Position numbers and translations under genes: made by a program | Assembly (NCBI RefSeq): GCF_022809115.1 | Contig: NZ_JALGBH010000001.1 | Location: 682,001 to 746,000 of the forward strand | Reading direction: 5' to 3' | Source of the DNA: Pedobacter montanisoli | GTDB lineage: Bacteria > Bacteroidota > Bacteroidia > Sphingobacteriales > Sphingobacteriaceae | Length of the DNA: 64,000 bases | Part shown: positions 35,710-45,266 of the stretch, in pieces | Position numbering within the stretch: position 1 is the stretch's first letter | Layout: each line of letters opens with the position of its first letter | The notes under the pieces: model-generated | What the model saw: the letters and a program-made list of their open reading frames with translations, nothing else | What the model was told of the DNA's origin: nothing | Databases searched by the model: none

Positions 35710-36342
35710 ATGATCAGCGAAGAACTACAGGAACTTTTACTGCATTACTGCGAGCCTGAAAACGATCTGTTAAAGCACATAGACAGAGAAACCCATCTTA
35801 AAGTGCTTATGCCAAGAATGATCAGCGGTCATTATCAGGGTAGGGTTTTAAGTTTCTTGAGCAAACTCATTTCTCCTAAAAGAATTCTTGAAATAGGCAC
35901 ATTTACCGGTTATGCGACTCTGTGTCTGGCTGAGGGCTTAACTGATGAAGGCTTAATCTATACGCTGGATGTGAATGCCGAGCTGGAAGATATGGTAAGA
36001 AACAACTTTGCAAAATCGCCATTAGAGCATAAAATAAAATACCTGATTGGTGATGCTCAACAGAGCCTGCAGAACTTAAAAGCTGAAACTTTTGATCTGG
36101 TTTTTATAGATGCCGATAAGAAAAATAATGGTACTTATTACGATCTGGTTTTTGATCAGGTAAGACCCGGCGGATTAATCATCGTAGATAATGTGCTTTG
36201 GAGCGGTAAGATTGTAAAAAAAGCACAAGATAAAGATACCCAGAACATACATTTATTTAATGATAAGGTTAATAACGACCAAAGAGTAGAAAAATTGATC
36301 TTACCCGTTAGAGACGGATTGTTTGTTATCCGGAAAAAATAA
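35710..36342 (+). CDS. SAM-dependent O-methyltransferase (class I, CCoAOMT-like)
   Basis: 210 residues from ATG 35710 (MISEELQELLLHYCEPEN). The family pattern is clear: RILEIGTFTGYATLCLAEGL (SAM loop), YTLDVNAELEDM, DLVFIDADKKNNGTYYDLV (metal-binding Asp), and GGLIIVDNVLWSGKI. Bacterial homologues include TrmR, which methylates a tRNA wobble uridine; a small-molecule catechol role is also possible. The substrate is not known here. Confidence 0.9.
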   Translation: MISEELQELLLHYCEPENDLLKHIDRETHLKVLMPRMISGHYQGRVLSFLSKLISPKRILEIGTFTGYATLCLAEGLTDEGLIYTLDVNAELEDMVRNNFAKSPLEHKIKYLIGDAQQSLQNLKAETFDLVFIDADKKNNGTYYDLVFDQVRPGGLIIVDNVLWSGKIVKKAQDKDTQNIHLFNDKVNNDQRVEKLILPVRDGLFVIRKK

Positions 36343-36354
36343 TGTAACCCGCAC

Positions 36355-37029
36355 ATGAAAAAAATAACCTTTCTTGTACTGGCGCTCCTCATCTTTAATT
36401 TAGTTAAAGCACAATCTGTAACTGAAGATTATATACTTGAGAATGCACCAAAAGCACAAGAACTCATGCGTATGCACCTTGTTCCTGCCAGCGTTATTTT
36501 AGGTATAGCTATACATGAATCTGGAGCCGGAACAAGTAAGGTGGCCCGTTACCTAAACAATCATTTTGGTTTTAAAGGCAAAAATAGCAGCACCGAAATA
36601 CGTTCTTCTTACAGAGATTTTCCTACAGTAGATTCCTCTTATAATCACTTCATTGTTTTTTTAAAAAGCAGGGCACACTATAACAGTTTATTTGATAAGT
36701 ATGACCAATACGACTTCAAAAGCTGGGTAAAAGGCATACAAAGGGGCGGGTATGCCGGGAGTCGTAAATGGGGTTCGCAAGTAATGGCCATTATCAATAA
36801 ATACCAGCTTTGGAGTTATGATGAAAGACCCGATGGTTATGAAGAACCCATTGTAGAAGCAGAACCTGTAAAGTCTGTTAAAAAAATTTCTTTGAAAACT
36901 TATACGGTTAAATCAGGAGATAATCTAAGCATCATAGCAAAGAAGTACAAGACTTCTGTTAAGTCTATTATGACAAAAAATAACCTTAAATCTAACGCTT
37001 TAAAACCTGGACAAAAACTTAAACTATAA
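36355..37029 (+). CDS. Exported glucosaminidase (GH73-like) with LysM domain
   Basis: 224 residues: signal peptide (ends LVKAQ), a glucosaminidase domain (about 25-150; SVILGIAIHESGAGTSKVARYLNNHFGFKGK with the catalytic Glu in IHESG), and a C-terminal LysM (about 181-224; YTVKSGDNLSIIAKKYK). It would cleave peptidoglycan glycan strands while LysM anchors to the wall. A second paralogue follows within 10 bases; the operon starts at ruvX. Confidence 0.92.
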   Translation: MKKITFLVLALLIFNLVKAQSVTEDYILENAPKAQELMRMHLVPASVILGIAIHESGAGTSKVARYLNNHFGFKGKNSSTEIRSSYRDFPTVDSSYNHFIVFLKSRAHYNSLFDKYDQYDFKSWVKGIQRGGYAGSRKWGSQVMAIINKYQLWSYDERPDGYEEPIVEAEPVKSVKKISLKTYTVKSGDNLSIIAKKYKTSVKSIMTKNNLKSNALKPGQKLKL

Positions 37030-37038
37030 CCATTGTTT

Positions 37039-37875
37039 ATGAGATATTATGTAGTTCTTTTATGCCTTGCGCTTGCATTTCTATCTAGCTGTAAAACCAG
37101 ACAGTACAGTCGTAACAATAAACAAATAGAGAAAGAGGCTCAAAAACAAAATCCCAACCCTATTTCATATACTACGCTTACTTATATAGATGCTTTTAAG
37201 GGTGTAGCCATTGAAGAAATGAACCGATATGGTATTCCGGCCAGTATTACTCTTGCTCAGGGAATTTTAGAATCGGGCAGCGGAGCCAGCGACCTGGCGA
37301 AATATGCAAACAACCATTTTGGTATCAAATGTACCTCTGACTGGAAAGGCAAAGCTTATTACAAAGATGATGACCAGAAAGATGATTGTTTTAGGGTTTA
37401 CAAAGACCCTCGGGAATCATACAGGGATCATTCTGAGTTCTTAAAAAGAAAACGCTACAGTGCTTTATTTGAATTAGACAAGAACGATTATAAAAACTGG
37501 GCTATCGGATTAAAAAATGCCGGTTATGCCACCAACCCTAAATACCCGGATCTTTTGATCAACATCATAGAAAAATATCAGTTGTATCTGTATGACAGCC
37601 CCGAAAGTGAAAGGGAGAAATTGGCAAGAGAAGACCGTGTGTTCAAAGAAATTAATGCCAATATTCCTAATGAGAAGAAACTGTTTACTCCGGTTAATGT
37701 TGCACCCAAAGATCCTCCTTCTAACGTAGATGGCAAGTATTATACCGTGCAACAAGGCGATACGCTTTATAAGATTTCTCAAATGTTTAAACTATCTGTA
37801 GATGACCTTAAGTCTTTGAACCAACTACCTGATAATAACATCAAAATTGGTCAAAAACTTATTGTAGTTAAATAA
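37039..37875 (+). CDS. Lipoprotein glucosaminidase (GH73-like) with LysM domain
   Basis: Paralogue of the previous gene, 278 residues from ATG 37039; a TTG two codons upstream is also possible. The lipobox FLSSC anchors it. Glucosaminidase domain about 55-190 (SITLAQGILESGSGASDLAKYANNHFGIKC, catalytic Glu in GILESG), acidic linker, C-terminal LysM (YTVQQGDTLYKISQMFK). Compared with the neighbour it is membrane-bound rather than soluble. Such pairs remodel the wall in division or growth. Confidence 0.92.
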   Translation: MRYYVVLLCLALAFLSSCKTRQYSRNNKQIEKEAQKQNPNPISYTTLTYIDAFKGVAIEEMNRYGIPASITLAQGILESGSGASDLAKYANNHFGIKCTSDWKGKAYYKDDDQKDDCFRVYKDPRESYRDHSEFLKRKRYSALFELDKNDYKNWAIGLKNAGYATNPKYPDLLINIIEKYQLYLYDSPESEREKLAREDRVFKEINANIPNEKKLFTPVNVAPKDPPSNVDGKYYTVQQGDTLYKISQMFKLSVDDLKSLNQLPDNNIKIGQKLIVVK

Positions 37876-37924
37876 TGTTAACAAGAATTGCAAGTTTGTA
37901 ATAAATTGTAGTTTTGTTACTGAA

Positions 37925-38677
37925 ATGAAATTTCCGGTTATCTTATTTATTCTGTTATGTGCTTCTGTAAACCTTTTTGCTCAGCAAAAAACGGTGCAGG
38001 GTTTTGTTGTAGATAAAGATACCAAATTAAGACTCGCTAAGGTATATATCTATAATTCATCTTCTGATGAAGGCATTTTTAACAATAACAAAGGCGAGTT
38101 TACAACTAATATCAAACCTGGAGATACCTTGTTTGCTGCTTTGGGCGGTTATGCTTTAGATACCATAATTTATAAAAACCAAAGTGCTATTGTTTTTCAG
38201 CTTAAATCTTTAGGCATCAGATTAAAGGAGGTTCCTATTTATGGCAAAGCCAAAACACCTCAGGAACGTTATGAAAGCCGTAAAAAGGAATATCAATATA
38301 AACTGGATAAAGGCAGTGCCAAAGATCTTTTAAATTTAGGACAGACCGGTGTTGGCTTGGGCATTGATGCAATCTATAACCTGTTAAGCCGCGAGGGAAA
38401 GAATGCCCGTCAGCTACAGAAAATTTTAGAAAATGATTACAGAGATGAGGTTATTGATTTTCGCTTTAACCCCGAGTATGTGAAACGACTCACCAAAGCC
38501 AGCGATGAGGATATTCCTGATTTTATGACACAATACAGGCCAACTTATGAGTTTGTTCTTTCGGCTAGTGAATATACCTTTGTACAGTTTGTAAAAAACA
38601 GCTATGCATCTTATAAGCGTAATCCTTCCATGTTCAAATTGCCGCCCCTACCTAAAGTAACTATAGAAAAACTATAA
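37925..38677 (+). CDS. Exported carboxypeptidase-regulatory-like protein
   Basis: 250 residues: signal peptide (ends NLFAQ), a CarboxypepD_reg-like beta-sandwich (about 22-105; VQGFVVDKDTKLRLAKVYIYN), then a helical C-terminal half without similarity I recognise (KGSAKDLLNLGQTGVG ... DEVIDFRFNPEYVKRLTKA). Such proteins are common in Bacteroidota envelopes. It overlaps the next gene by one base (TAATG), so translation is coupled. Confidence 0.85.
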   Translation: MKFPVILFILLCASVNLFAQQKTVQGFVVDKDTKLRLAKVYIYNSSSDEGIFNNNKGEFTTNIKPGDTLFAALGGYALDTIIYKNQSAIVFQLKSLGIRLKEVPIYGKAKTPQERYESRKKEYQYKLDKGSAKDLLNLGQTGVGLGIDAIYNLLSREGKNARQLQKILENDYRDEVIDFRFNPEYVKRLTKASDEDIPDFMTQYRPTYEFVLSASEYTFVQFVKNSYASYKRNPSMFKLPPLPKVTIEKL

Positions 38678-39000
38678 TGGCCTTTTTCATCGTGGTTCCC
38701 AGTTTACCCGCCGCCGCGATGGCGCTTTATCCGTTTATCCTTGTTAAAAAAGCGATATATAAAGAAGATAAAGTTTTGGTTAACCATGAAAAGATCCATT
38801 TCAGGCAACAGCTTGAGTTATTTATCCTGCTTTTTTACCTTCTTTATTTTTGCTTTTACTTGTTTAATCTGCTCAAATATAAAAAGCATGCACTGGCTTA
38901 CAGTCAAATTCCCTTCGAAAAAGAAGCCTATCAGAAAGAGCTGGATATGAATTATTTAAAAAACCGTCCTTTCTACTTTTGGATAAACTTTCTAAAGTAA
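38677..39000 (+). CDS. Tiny membrane protein with HExxH motif
   Basis: 107 residues, about two hydrophobic helices (3-24 and 46-66). Between them lies HEKIHFRQQLE (H37, E38, H41), an HExxH zinc motif also seen in M56 peptidases, and later IPFEKEAYQKE, which offers Glu residues as a third ligand. This looks like a minimal integral membrane metallopeptidase of unknown substrate. It is translationally coupled to the carboxypeptidase-regulatory-like protein, which could be a partner or substrate (inference). Confidence 0.75.
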   Translation: MAFFIVVPSLPAAAMALYPFILVKKAIYKEDKVLVNHEKIHFRQQLELFILLFYLLYFCFYLFNLLKYKKHALAYSQIPFEKEAYQKELDMNYLKNRPFYFWINFLK

Positions 39001-39062
39001 GTGAAAAGTTGGAAGTCCGATGACCGAAGCTCAAAGTCTTATATCTCATATCTAAATACTAA
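39001..39062. repeat. Degenerate short-word repeat tract
   Basis: The spacer has near-repeated words (GGAAGTCCGATGACCGAAG, then CTTATATCTCATATCTAAAT). Similar degenerate tracts are at 16903-16940 and 17280-17345. It codes for nothing apparent and looks like the spacer repeats that recur in Pedobacter-like genomes. Confidence 0.35.
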
Positions 39063-39125
39063 CATCCAACAAAAACCTGGCTTCTTATTTTTATTCCGCT
39101 TTATTTTTCTGTTATTTTGTAAGCA

Positions 39126-40118
39126 ATGAAGCAGTTGTTATATAGTTTTCTCATAGCCCTTTTTTGCTCTTATTATACCTTTGCCCAGGAGATTGATACC
39201 ATTCCTTTTAATTTAAAGGATATGGAAATTAAGCTTAAACGCAATCCGCTACCCAGCCGTTTAGGCCCACTTATCTTTGAACCTGTTACGCTACCTGCAA
39301 ATCTGGTTCAGGCAAAGATTAATTACTGGAAAACCAAAGCAACCGTTACCATAAACGTAAACCAGGCTTCGTTCAGTAACAATTGGAAAGGTGGTGGTGT
39401 AAACTCTATTGCCATTGGCGGACTGGTAAACCATAAAGCCGAATATAGCAAAGAAAGCTACAGCTATACCAGTGAGGTTATTTTGCAATATGGAAAAGTA
39501 AAAAATAAAGACCAGCTGCAAAAGAAAACCAGTGACCGTATTTACTGGGATAACAAAGCTGCAATACAATTATCTAAAAACTGGTATTTCTTTGCTTCTC
39601 TAAGTTTCGAATCTCAATTTGACAAGGGTTTTTCTTATTCTAAAGATGCACAGGGTAATGAACAAGCTAAATTGTTATCCAGATTTATGGCTCCCGGATA
39701 CATTACAGAGTCTCTCGGTTTCGAATACAAACCCAGTAAGGCTTTTTCTACCCGTATTGGTACCGGCACGGCTCGCCAAACTTTTGTGTTAGATACCACC
39801 ATTTATAAAACTAATCCTAACAATTTTGGTGTTAAAAAAGGCCATCAGTTCAGAAACGAGCTTGCATTTCAGGTGGTAAGTAATTTTGAGAAAGAGATTG
39901 TTAAAAACACGGTACTTAAATCAAAGTATAACATCTTTATTCCTTACGATGACCTGAAAAACATTAGCCACCGTTTAGATCTTTCTGTTCTTTCTAAAAT
40001 AAACCGTTTTATGAATGTATCCTTAACAGGAGTTATTTTATATGATAAAAATATGGACATGAAAGTCCAGGCCAGTCAGGCTTTGGCCTTAGGCCTGGTC
40101 TTTGCTTTCCCTCGCTAA
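39126..40118 (+). CDS. DUF3078 outer-membrane barrel-like protein
   Basis: 330 residues with signal peptide (ends TFAQE). Matches DUF3078: YWKTKATVTINVNQASFSNNWKGGG near residue 67, then alternating amphipathic strands to the end (LALGLVFAFPR, C-terminal aromatic Phe-x-Arg). Likely a 10-12 strand outer-membrane barrel of unknown role. Tail-to-tail with the next gene, four bases overlap. Confidence 0.9.
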   Translation: MKQLLYSFLIALFCSYYTFAQEIDTIPFNLKDMEIKLKRNPLPSRLGPLIFEPVTLPANLVQAKINYWKTKATVTINVNQASFSNNWKGGGVNSIAIGGLVNHKAEYSKESYSYTSEVILQYGKVKNKDQLQKKTSDRIYWDNKAAIQLSKNWYFFASLSFESQFDKGFSYSKDAQGNEQAKLLSRFMAPGYITESLGFEYKPSKAFSTRIGTGTARQTFVLDTTIYKTNPNNFGVKKGHQFRNELAFQVVSNFEKEIVKNTVLKSKYNIFIPYDDLKNISHRLDLSVLSKINRFMNVSLTGVILYDKNMDMKVQASQALALGLVFAFPR

Positions 40119-42547
40119 TTATTATGCTTTTTTTTCATTAGATTCAAGTAATCAACATAATACAATACCTTTAAAGAGATGGTATTATTTTGTGGGCTGG
40201 ACAGGATTTTATCCAGATTTCTACCATATTGCATTGTATAAAACCGTTCGTTGGTTTCGGCAGCATCTTTATAGGTAACGCTCAGTTCACTTCCAGGAGC
40301 AAATTGCCATACATAAACTAAGTCTATATTGAAAACATTATAGTTTCTGTCGGCATTTTGAGGTGCAGCTCCTGTATAAGATTTCAGATAGCCATCTGGT
40401 TGCAGCTCATAAAACTCTTTGTTTCTCCTGTCAGACCAATAATGCCTAACCCTGAAAGTAATTCCCATACGATTACTGAAACTGTATTTTGCGTCTATTG
40501 AGTTTTCTACGGTACGTCTGTCATATTTTGAGAAAAGCGCTGTATTTCCGTTAGCCGCAACCCAGTTTACCTGATTAAAGTTAGGGTTATAGTTCAGGTC
40601 TATGCCCATGGCAAATCGGTTATTAAAACGCATGTTTTGGAAGAAATAAAAATTATAACTGTGGCTATTATATTTAGCCTGTGCCAGATAACGGATATTT
40701 CCTCCAAAGTTGTAAGGTTTTGCTCTATTAGGATTTACGTAAACTGCCAGTCTGTAGCTTTCAGGATTTTTATAGACCTGTCCATTTCTCGACTCGTAAA
40801 AATCATTCTGCTCTGCTTCCCAAAAGCCATTCAGCTCAACAGACCAGAAATTTTTAAACTGCACATAGGTACCCGGATATATCCCAAATTTCTGGTAATC
40901 TCCTGGTTTATATCTTCTTGAGTACATAAGCTCAAACCAAGCTTGTACTTCATTATACCATTTACTGGGTTTGTAAACGTTGTAAGCAACGTTAAGTCCC
41001 TGATTCAGAAAATTATTGTTCTGGTAAAATCCCATATCAGAAGGATCAAATTTGGTATCGGCCAGCTCATGTACGTATTGCCAGGTAAAATTACCGCTCT
41101 TTTTACCTACCTTAAAGTTATAGCTATAACCATTTCTATCTGCTTTTTCAGAGCTTGCCGTAACATAACTCATCTTTCCGTCTCCACTTACAAAATACTT
41201 ATTCTGTTTATCGCTCAGATCAAAAAGTGCAGCGCTTACATTTGCATCATAAGCACTGCCCTGCCTAAGTGTACTGGCATTAATAAAACTTACTGAACTG
41301 TTATTTTTTAACGACTGGTCTAGAACAATAATGTTATAATTGGTTAAAGGCTGGTTTTCAAACCGGCGACGGTTGCCCTGCGCATCTTCCACTTCAGCAT
41401 ACATTTTGTTGGTTAAAGCATTAAAAACCCCTATTCCTAAACCTCCAGCTGTACGCCCTGATATTTTTGTAGCATTGAGAATTTTGGCTTCCTGTGGGTT
41501 TTCTATAAGTGTCTCGCCAGGTTTTACGCCAGATAAATCATGATAGGAAGGAATTGAACCAATCCTTTTGGAGTAAAACAAATCTCCTTTATTGAACATT
41601 TCTGTTCCTTCTGTAAAAAACTGCCTGTTCTCATCAAAACGAACTTCAAAAGGCGTTAGATTCAAGATACGATTATCGCTCTGTACCTGACCAAAATCGG
41701 GTATCAGGGTCATATCAAGTGTAAAACTTTTATTAATCCCGTATTTCACATCCATCCCGCCGCTAAAAGAAACTTTTGAGTTACTAATTCCCGGTGTATT
41801 GTAAGGATAGTGGCTAAAAAGCGTAGCTACATAAGGTGAAAAAGATAAACGCAAAGGCGCCTTTATATTTTGCAAACCTTCTAGTACTCCACTTTGATTA
41901 ATAAAACCACTTACTTTGGGATCCACCGAATTCCAAAAAAACTGCTGATTAACCCCGGTACGTTTACGGGTGATGTTAAAGCCCCAGTTTTGTATATCCT
42001 TTGTAGAGAAACGCAAAGCCGAATATGGAATTTTAAATTCTGCTGTCCATCCTTTATCGTCTATTTTTACGGCGCTATCCCAAACTGCATTCCAGTTGGC
42101 ATCTTCTCCGCCTATCTGCGAATACTTCGCATCAAACTGAACGCCGGCCGCCGTTACAAAGAACCCATTCCCGTTGATCCCATCTAAAAAGGTATCAAAA
42201 ATTACCCCTATAAAATCTGCATTTCCTATATTATCTCTCTGTACAATTTCTCTTGTTACACTTTCAGGATTATCATACATACGGGCACCTACATAGATAG
42301 CAAAATCATCATATAAGATTTTTACCTCGGTTCTTTTATCTTTAGACTCTGGCTTGCCCGGGTTTGGCCTCATTTCGATAAAATCACCTGCAACAGGGGC
42401 ATCGGCCCATGCTTCATCATTTAATATTCCATCAACCTTTATAGCTGCTCCGGTTCTTTTTGCCGGAAGTCTCTTTTTAGCAGTGTTTTGTGCAAATGCA
42501 GCAATATTTATCAATAGAAAAGCAAAAAATAACGCTTTTATTTTCAT
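40115..42547 (-). CDS. DUF5916 protein with CBM9-like N-terminal domain
   Basis: 810 residues: signal peptide (ends AAFAQN), a carbohydrate-binding family 9-like domain (about 35-225; IKVDGILNDEAWADAPVAGDFIEMRPNPG, DDFAIYVGARMYD, WTAEFKIPYSALRF), then a long C-terminal beta-barrel-like region typical of DUF5916 (LTPFEVRFDENRQFFTEG ... YNVFNIDLVYVWQFAPGSELSVTYK). These are predicted outer-membrane proteins, sometimes linked to metal or glycan binding. It stands alone. Confidence 0.9.
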   Translation of the reverse strand: MKIKALFFAFLLINIAAFAQNTAKKRLPAKRTGAAIKVDGILNDEAWADAPVAGDFIEMRPNPGKPESKDKRTEVKILYDDFAIYVGARMYDNPESVTREIVQRDNIGNADFIGVIFDTFLDGINGNGFFVTAAGVQFDAKYSQIGGEDANWNAVWDSAVKIDDKGWTAEFKIPYSALRFSTKDIQNWGFNITRKRTGVNQQFFWNSVDPKVSGFINQSGVLEGLQNIKAPLRLSFSPYVATLFSHYPYNTPGISNSKVSFSGGMDVKYGINKSFTLDMTLIPDFGQVQSDNRILNLTPFEVRFDENRQFFTEGTEMFNKGDLFYSKRIGSIPSYHDLSGVKPGETLIENPQEAKILNATKISGRTAGGLGIGVFNALTNKMYAEVEDAQGNRRRFENQPLTNYNIIVLDQSLKNNSSVSFINASTLRQGSAYDANVSAALFDLSDKQNKYFVSGDGKMSYVTASSEKADRNGYSYNFKVGKKSGNFTWQYVHELADTKFDPSDMGFYQNNNFLNQGLNVAYNVYKPSKWYNEVQAWFELMYSRRYKPGDYQKFGIYPGTYVQFKNFWSVELNGFWEAEQNDFYESRNGQVYKNPESYRLAVYVNPNRAKPYNFGGNIRYLAQAKYNSHSYNFYFFQNMRFNNRFAMGIDLNYNPNFNQVNWVAANGNTALFSKYDRRTVENSIDAKYSFSNRMGITFRVRHYWSDRRNKEFYELQPDGYLKSYTGAAPQNADRNYNVFNIDLVYVWQFAPGSELSVTYKDAAETNERFYTMQYGRNLDKILSSPQNNTISLKVLYYVDYLNLMKKKHNN

Positions 42548-42705
42548 TGTTCGTTTGGTTTATTTTTAATTAGATGGCATTAAGCCTGTATATGTTTCAC
42601 CTAACATCGTTTTTTAACATTTTTTATCAAGGGCACTGATTTCAAAAAACGAGTAATGAAGCTTGTTAAGATTTAAATTTGGTTTTTTAGGCAAAGGGCT
42701 CCTTA

Positions 42706-42748
42706 CCAAACTTGTTTCCTGTTATAAATAACCAGGAAACAAGTTTGT
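42706..42748 (-). other. Perfect 14-bp hairpin without T tract
   Basis: AAACTTGTTTCCTG (42708-42721) and CAGGAAACAAGTTT (42733-42746) form a perfect stem with loop TTATAAATAAC, downstream of the M56 stop at 42784. Neither strand has a following T run, so it may protect the mRNA 3' end or stop transcription weakly. Confidence 0.5.
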
Positions 42749-42783
42749 AGATTTTGGTTTATTTCAAATAAAATATTGGAGGG

Positions 42784-44859
42784 TTACTCTACAGAAAGTA
42801 CTTTCATTTTGATATAGTCTTCTATAGAATCATAATTGTGACCTTTTTTCTTCATAGAGTTGATAAAACCGGGAGTAGTTCCTGTAGCTCTAGCCGAAAT
42901 CACATCATCAACACTTACATTTTTGAAGCCTATTTTTTTAAAATCGCTAAAGTCACTGGCAGTAATACCCAACGATTTAAAAGAAATTAATTGTTCATCG
43001 GTAACTTTTAAGCCCGCAGCCTTAAAGCTCTCAAGAAATTCGGGCGTAACGCCTAATGACTTAAAAGCAAACAAGTTATCGTCTGAAACCTTCAAACCCA
43101 TATTGATAAAGCCTTGGGCAAATTCAGGTGTAACATTCAACACTTTCTTGGCAATTAGTTTTCCCAGCTCATCATCTTCTCCTGCTTGCATCGTGATTTT
43201 TTTAGCTCCCTTTGATTTAGCAACAACTTCTTTTGTTTCCTCATTGGTAACTTTACGATTTTCTGATTCGGCTGCTTTTATGTTTTTAAGGTATTCGCCG
43301 TTTATGCCATTTGCCTTTAGCGTAACCAATCTGTCGGCCGAGATTTTTTTATAGCCCGAGGTTTTAACCCCTTCAACAAATTTAGCATCTACATTCAACG
43401 CTTTTAATGGTATAAGCTGTTGTAAAGTAAGCCCTTCAATTCCTGCAGTTTTTAAAGATGTGATATATTCAGTATTAACATTTAAGGCAACCAAAGGAAT
43501 AAGATCTTCTTTAGATATTTGCTGATATCCCATATTTTTTAATGACTTTACATAATCTTTTTTTACATTAATCAGGAAGAATACCAAAAGATCTTTCTCT
43601 TTTAGGCCCGCTATCCCTTCTTTATCCATAAAGTTTTTAAAGCCAGCATCAGGATTAAACTTATATCTGCCTCTGCCTGTGTTCCCTTCAAACTTTCCTG
43701 TAAAAGTCATTGACCCAGCATCCCGGCTTACCGAGAAAGTTCCTTCGGTATTTACCGGAAGATTTTTAAAATCATTCATAGAAAAAGTCTGCGTACTTTT
43801 ACTATCTCCGTCATCATCAGATGTAAAGCGAACATTTATCTTGTCGCCTTTAATAGTGGCAAACCAGTCACCTTCACTTTGCATGTATTGAAACGGGTTA
43901 CTTTTACCGGAAAACTGTCCGCTATTTTTGGCATAAGCTACAGGCTCGTTAAGAAAAGCCATAAAAGCCATTAACAAAGGCAGAATAAAAAGGTATTTCC
44001 AGGTAGAATTTACGTTAGATTTTTTTGCGTTCATCATAACTAATCTTTTTTTAAGTATGGATTGATTATAGTTGGTAGTTAAGCTAACCGGAAAATGAGG
44101 TACTGAAACTTTTACCAGACTCATCTGGTAGCTTTCAGGTTCAATATCCGAGTGAGCCAACAATTCATTATCGGTTAGAAACTCAAGGTTGTCTTCCATA
44201 GCCTTACGATACATCCAGGCGCAAGGATTGAACCATTGAAAAACCAGCGCAAGTTCAACCAAAAGAATATCATAGCTGTGTCCTTGTTGTATATGAATCT
44301 TCTCATGGATAATGATCTGGTTATAGGTATCCCAATCATATTTCTCAGGATTAATAAAAATGGTATTGCCAAAAGAACAAGGAGCCTGATCTCCTGAAAG
44401 CTCAATAATTCTGAAACGTCCATCTTTAATCATAGGTCGCGAATAGGCTCTGTAAAGCAGAACGCCTAACTGAAAAAGAAAATTGATGCCAAAAACGGCT
44501 ACACCAAGCCAGTAGATCCACTGTAAAATCTTTAAAGGAGCTATATCTTTAAAGAAAGAATCATTCGCCGCTAATTGAGTATGATCTGTATTAAATGAGG
44601 CATCTTCTTGATCTGAAAAGGTTTTATCTGCCTTTAATGCTGGCAGAGGAGGTTTTTCGGGAAAAGGTATGTCTACATTTGCCTTTCTGAAAGACCATTG
44701 TTGAGGCACTGGCACTAAAGGCAAACTAAAAGAAAGTGCGAGACAGATTAATAGTACAAACCGGTTCAAGGGAAAGAAAGTTTCCTTTTGTAGTAACAGT
44801 TTATAAAACAAGAGGCACCCTGCTAAAATCAGGGCCACACTTAATACATAAAAGGTCAT
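42784..44859 (-). CDS. M56 (BlaR1-like) membrane metallopeptidase with C-terminal repeats
   Basis: 691 residues. The N-terminal ~290 residues have four membrane helices and the M56 zinc motif HEKIHIQQGHSYD near residue 187, with EDNLEFLTDNELLA downstream. After a final helix, the extracytoplasmic part holds a 90-residue beta region and then about seven 28-residue repeats (LNVNTEYITSLKTAGIEGLTLQQLIPLKA, LGVTPEFLESFKAAGLKVTDEQLISFKS and so on). There is no penicillin-binding sensor domain. BlaR1 relatives cleave a BlaI repressor on sensing a signal; here the signal would differ from beta-lactams. It overlaps the BlaI gene by 4 bases. Confidence 0.92.
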   Translation of the reverse strand: MTFYVLSVALILAGCLLFYKLLLQKETFFPLNRFVLLICLALSFSLPLVPVPQQWSFRKANVDIPFPEKPPLPALKADKTFSDQEDASFNTDHTQLAANDSFFKDIAPLKILQWIYWLGVAVFGINFLFQLGVLLYRAYSRPMIKDGRFRIIELSGDQAPCSFGNTIFINPEKYDWDTYNQIIIHEKIHIQQGHSYDILLVELALVFQWFNPCAWMYRKAMEDNLEFLTDNELLAHSDIEPESYQMSLVKVSVPHFPVSLTTNYNQSILKKRLVMMNAKKSNVNSTWKYLFILPLLMAFMAFLNEPVAYAKNSGQFSGKSNPFQYMQSEGDWFATIKGDKINVRFTSDDDGDSKSTQTFSMNDFKNLPVNTEGTFSVSRDAGSMTFTGKFEGNTGRGRYKFNPDAGFKNFMDKEGIAGLKEKDLLVFFLINVKKDYVKSLKNMGYQQISKEDLIPLVALNVNTEYITSLKTAGIEGLTLQQLIPLKALNVDAKFVEGVKTSGYKKISADRLVTLKANGINGEYLKNIKAAESENRKVTNEETKEVVAKSKGAKKITMQAGEDDELGKLIAKKVLNVTPEFAQGFINMGLKVSDDNLFAFKSLGVTPEFLESFKAAGLKVTDEQLISFKSLGITASDFSDFKKIGFKNVSVDDVISARATGTTPGFINSMKKKGHNYDSIEDYIKMKVLSVE

Positions 44860-45218
44860 GATTTCCTGTTTTTAATAATCGTGATAATTTCAGTTAACTC
44901 TTCTTCTGAGAGATTTTGTTCTTTGGCAAAAAAAGCCAGCATTCGAGGGTAAGAGTTATCAAAATACTGACTTACCACATCTTTTAAAGCATGTTTCTGG
45001 TATTCTTCTCTGCTGATAATTGGAAAATAACAGAAAATATTACCGATTACCTCATGTCCTAAAAATCCTTTCTCCTCTAAAATCCTTACCATTGTGGCCA
45101 CACTGTTGTAATGTGGTTTAGGGTCTGGTAGCAAAGGAATAATATCTCTTATAAAAGCTTTCTCCACATCCCAGAATGCCTGCATAATCTGCTCTTCTCT
45201 TTTTGCTAATTTGATCAT
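44856..45218 (-). CDS. BlaI/MecI/CopY-family repressor
   Basis: 120 residues from ATG 45218 (MIKLAKREEQIMQAFW); a TTG at 45239 lies upstream inside a promoter element. Winged helix (LAKREEQIMQAFWDVEKAFIRDIIPLL, HYNSVATMVRILEEKGFLGHEVIGNIFCYFP) and a C-terminal dimer helix with RMLAFFAKEQNLSEEELTEII. It likely represses its own operon until cleaved by the M56 protein. The promoter and a candidate operator are upstream. Confidence 0.93.
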   Translation of the reverse strand: MIKLAKREEQIMQAFWDVEKAFIRDIIPLLPDPKPHYNSVATMVRILEEKGFLGHEVIGNIFCYFPIISREEYQKHALKDVVSQYFDNSYPRMLAFFAKEQNLSEEELTEIITIIKNRKS

Positions 45219-45236
45219 GTTATAAAATTTGATAAA

Positions 45237-45244
45237 CAAACTTA
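45237..45244 (-). promoter_or_regulatory. -7 element of the BlaI-M56 operon
   Basis: On the minus strand this reads TAAGTTTG, an exact TAnnTTTG, with start site near 45232 and leader of about 13 bases to ATG 45218. Confidence 0.55.
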
Positions 45245-45266
45245 CTACTAATAAATTAATATTAAA

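Noticed and set aside
40637..42569. Several plus ORFs of 67-117 codons within the DUF5916 gene
   Set aside because: All are antisense to a long conserved protein and have no recognisable domains.
42860..43354. 164-codon plus ORF antisense to the M56 repeats
   Set aside because: Its length arises from the tandem repeat on the other strand; no coding signature.
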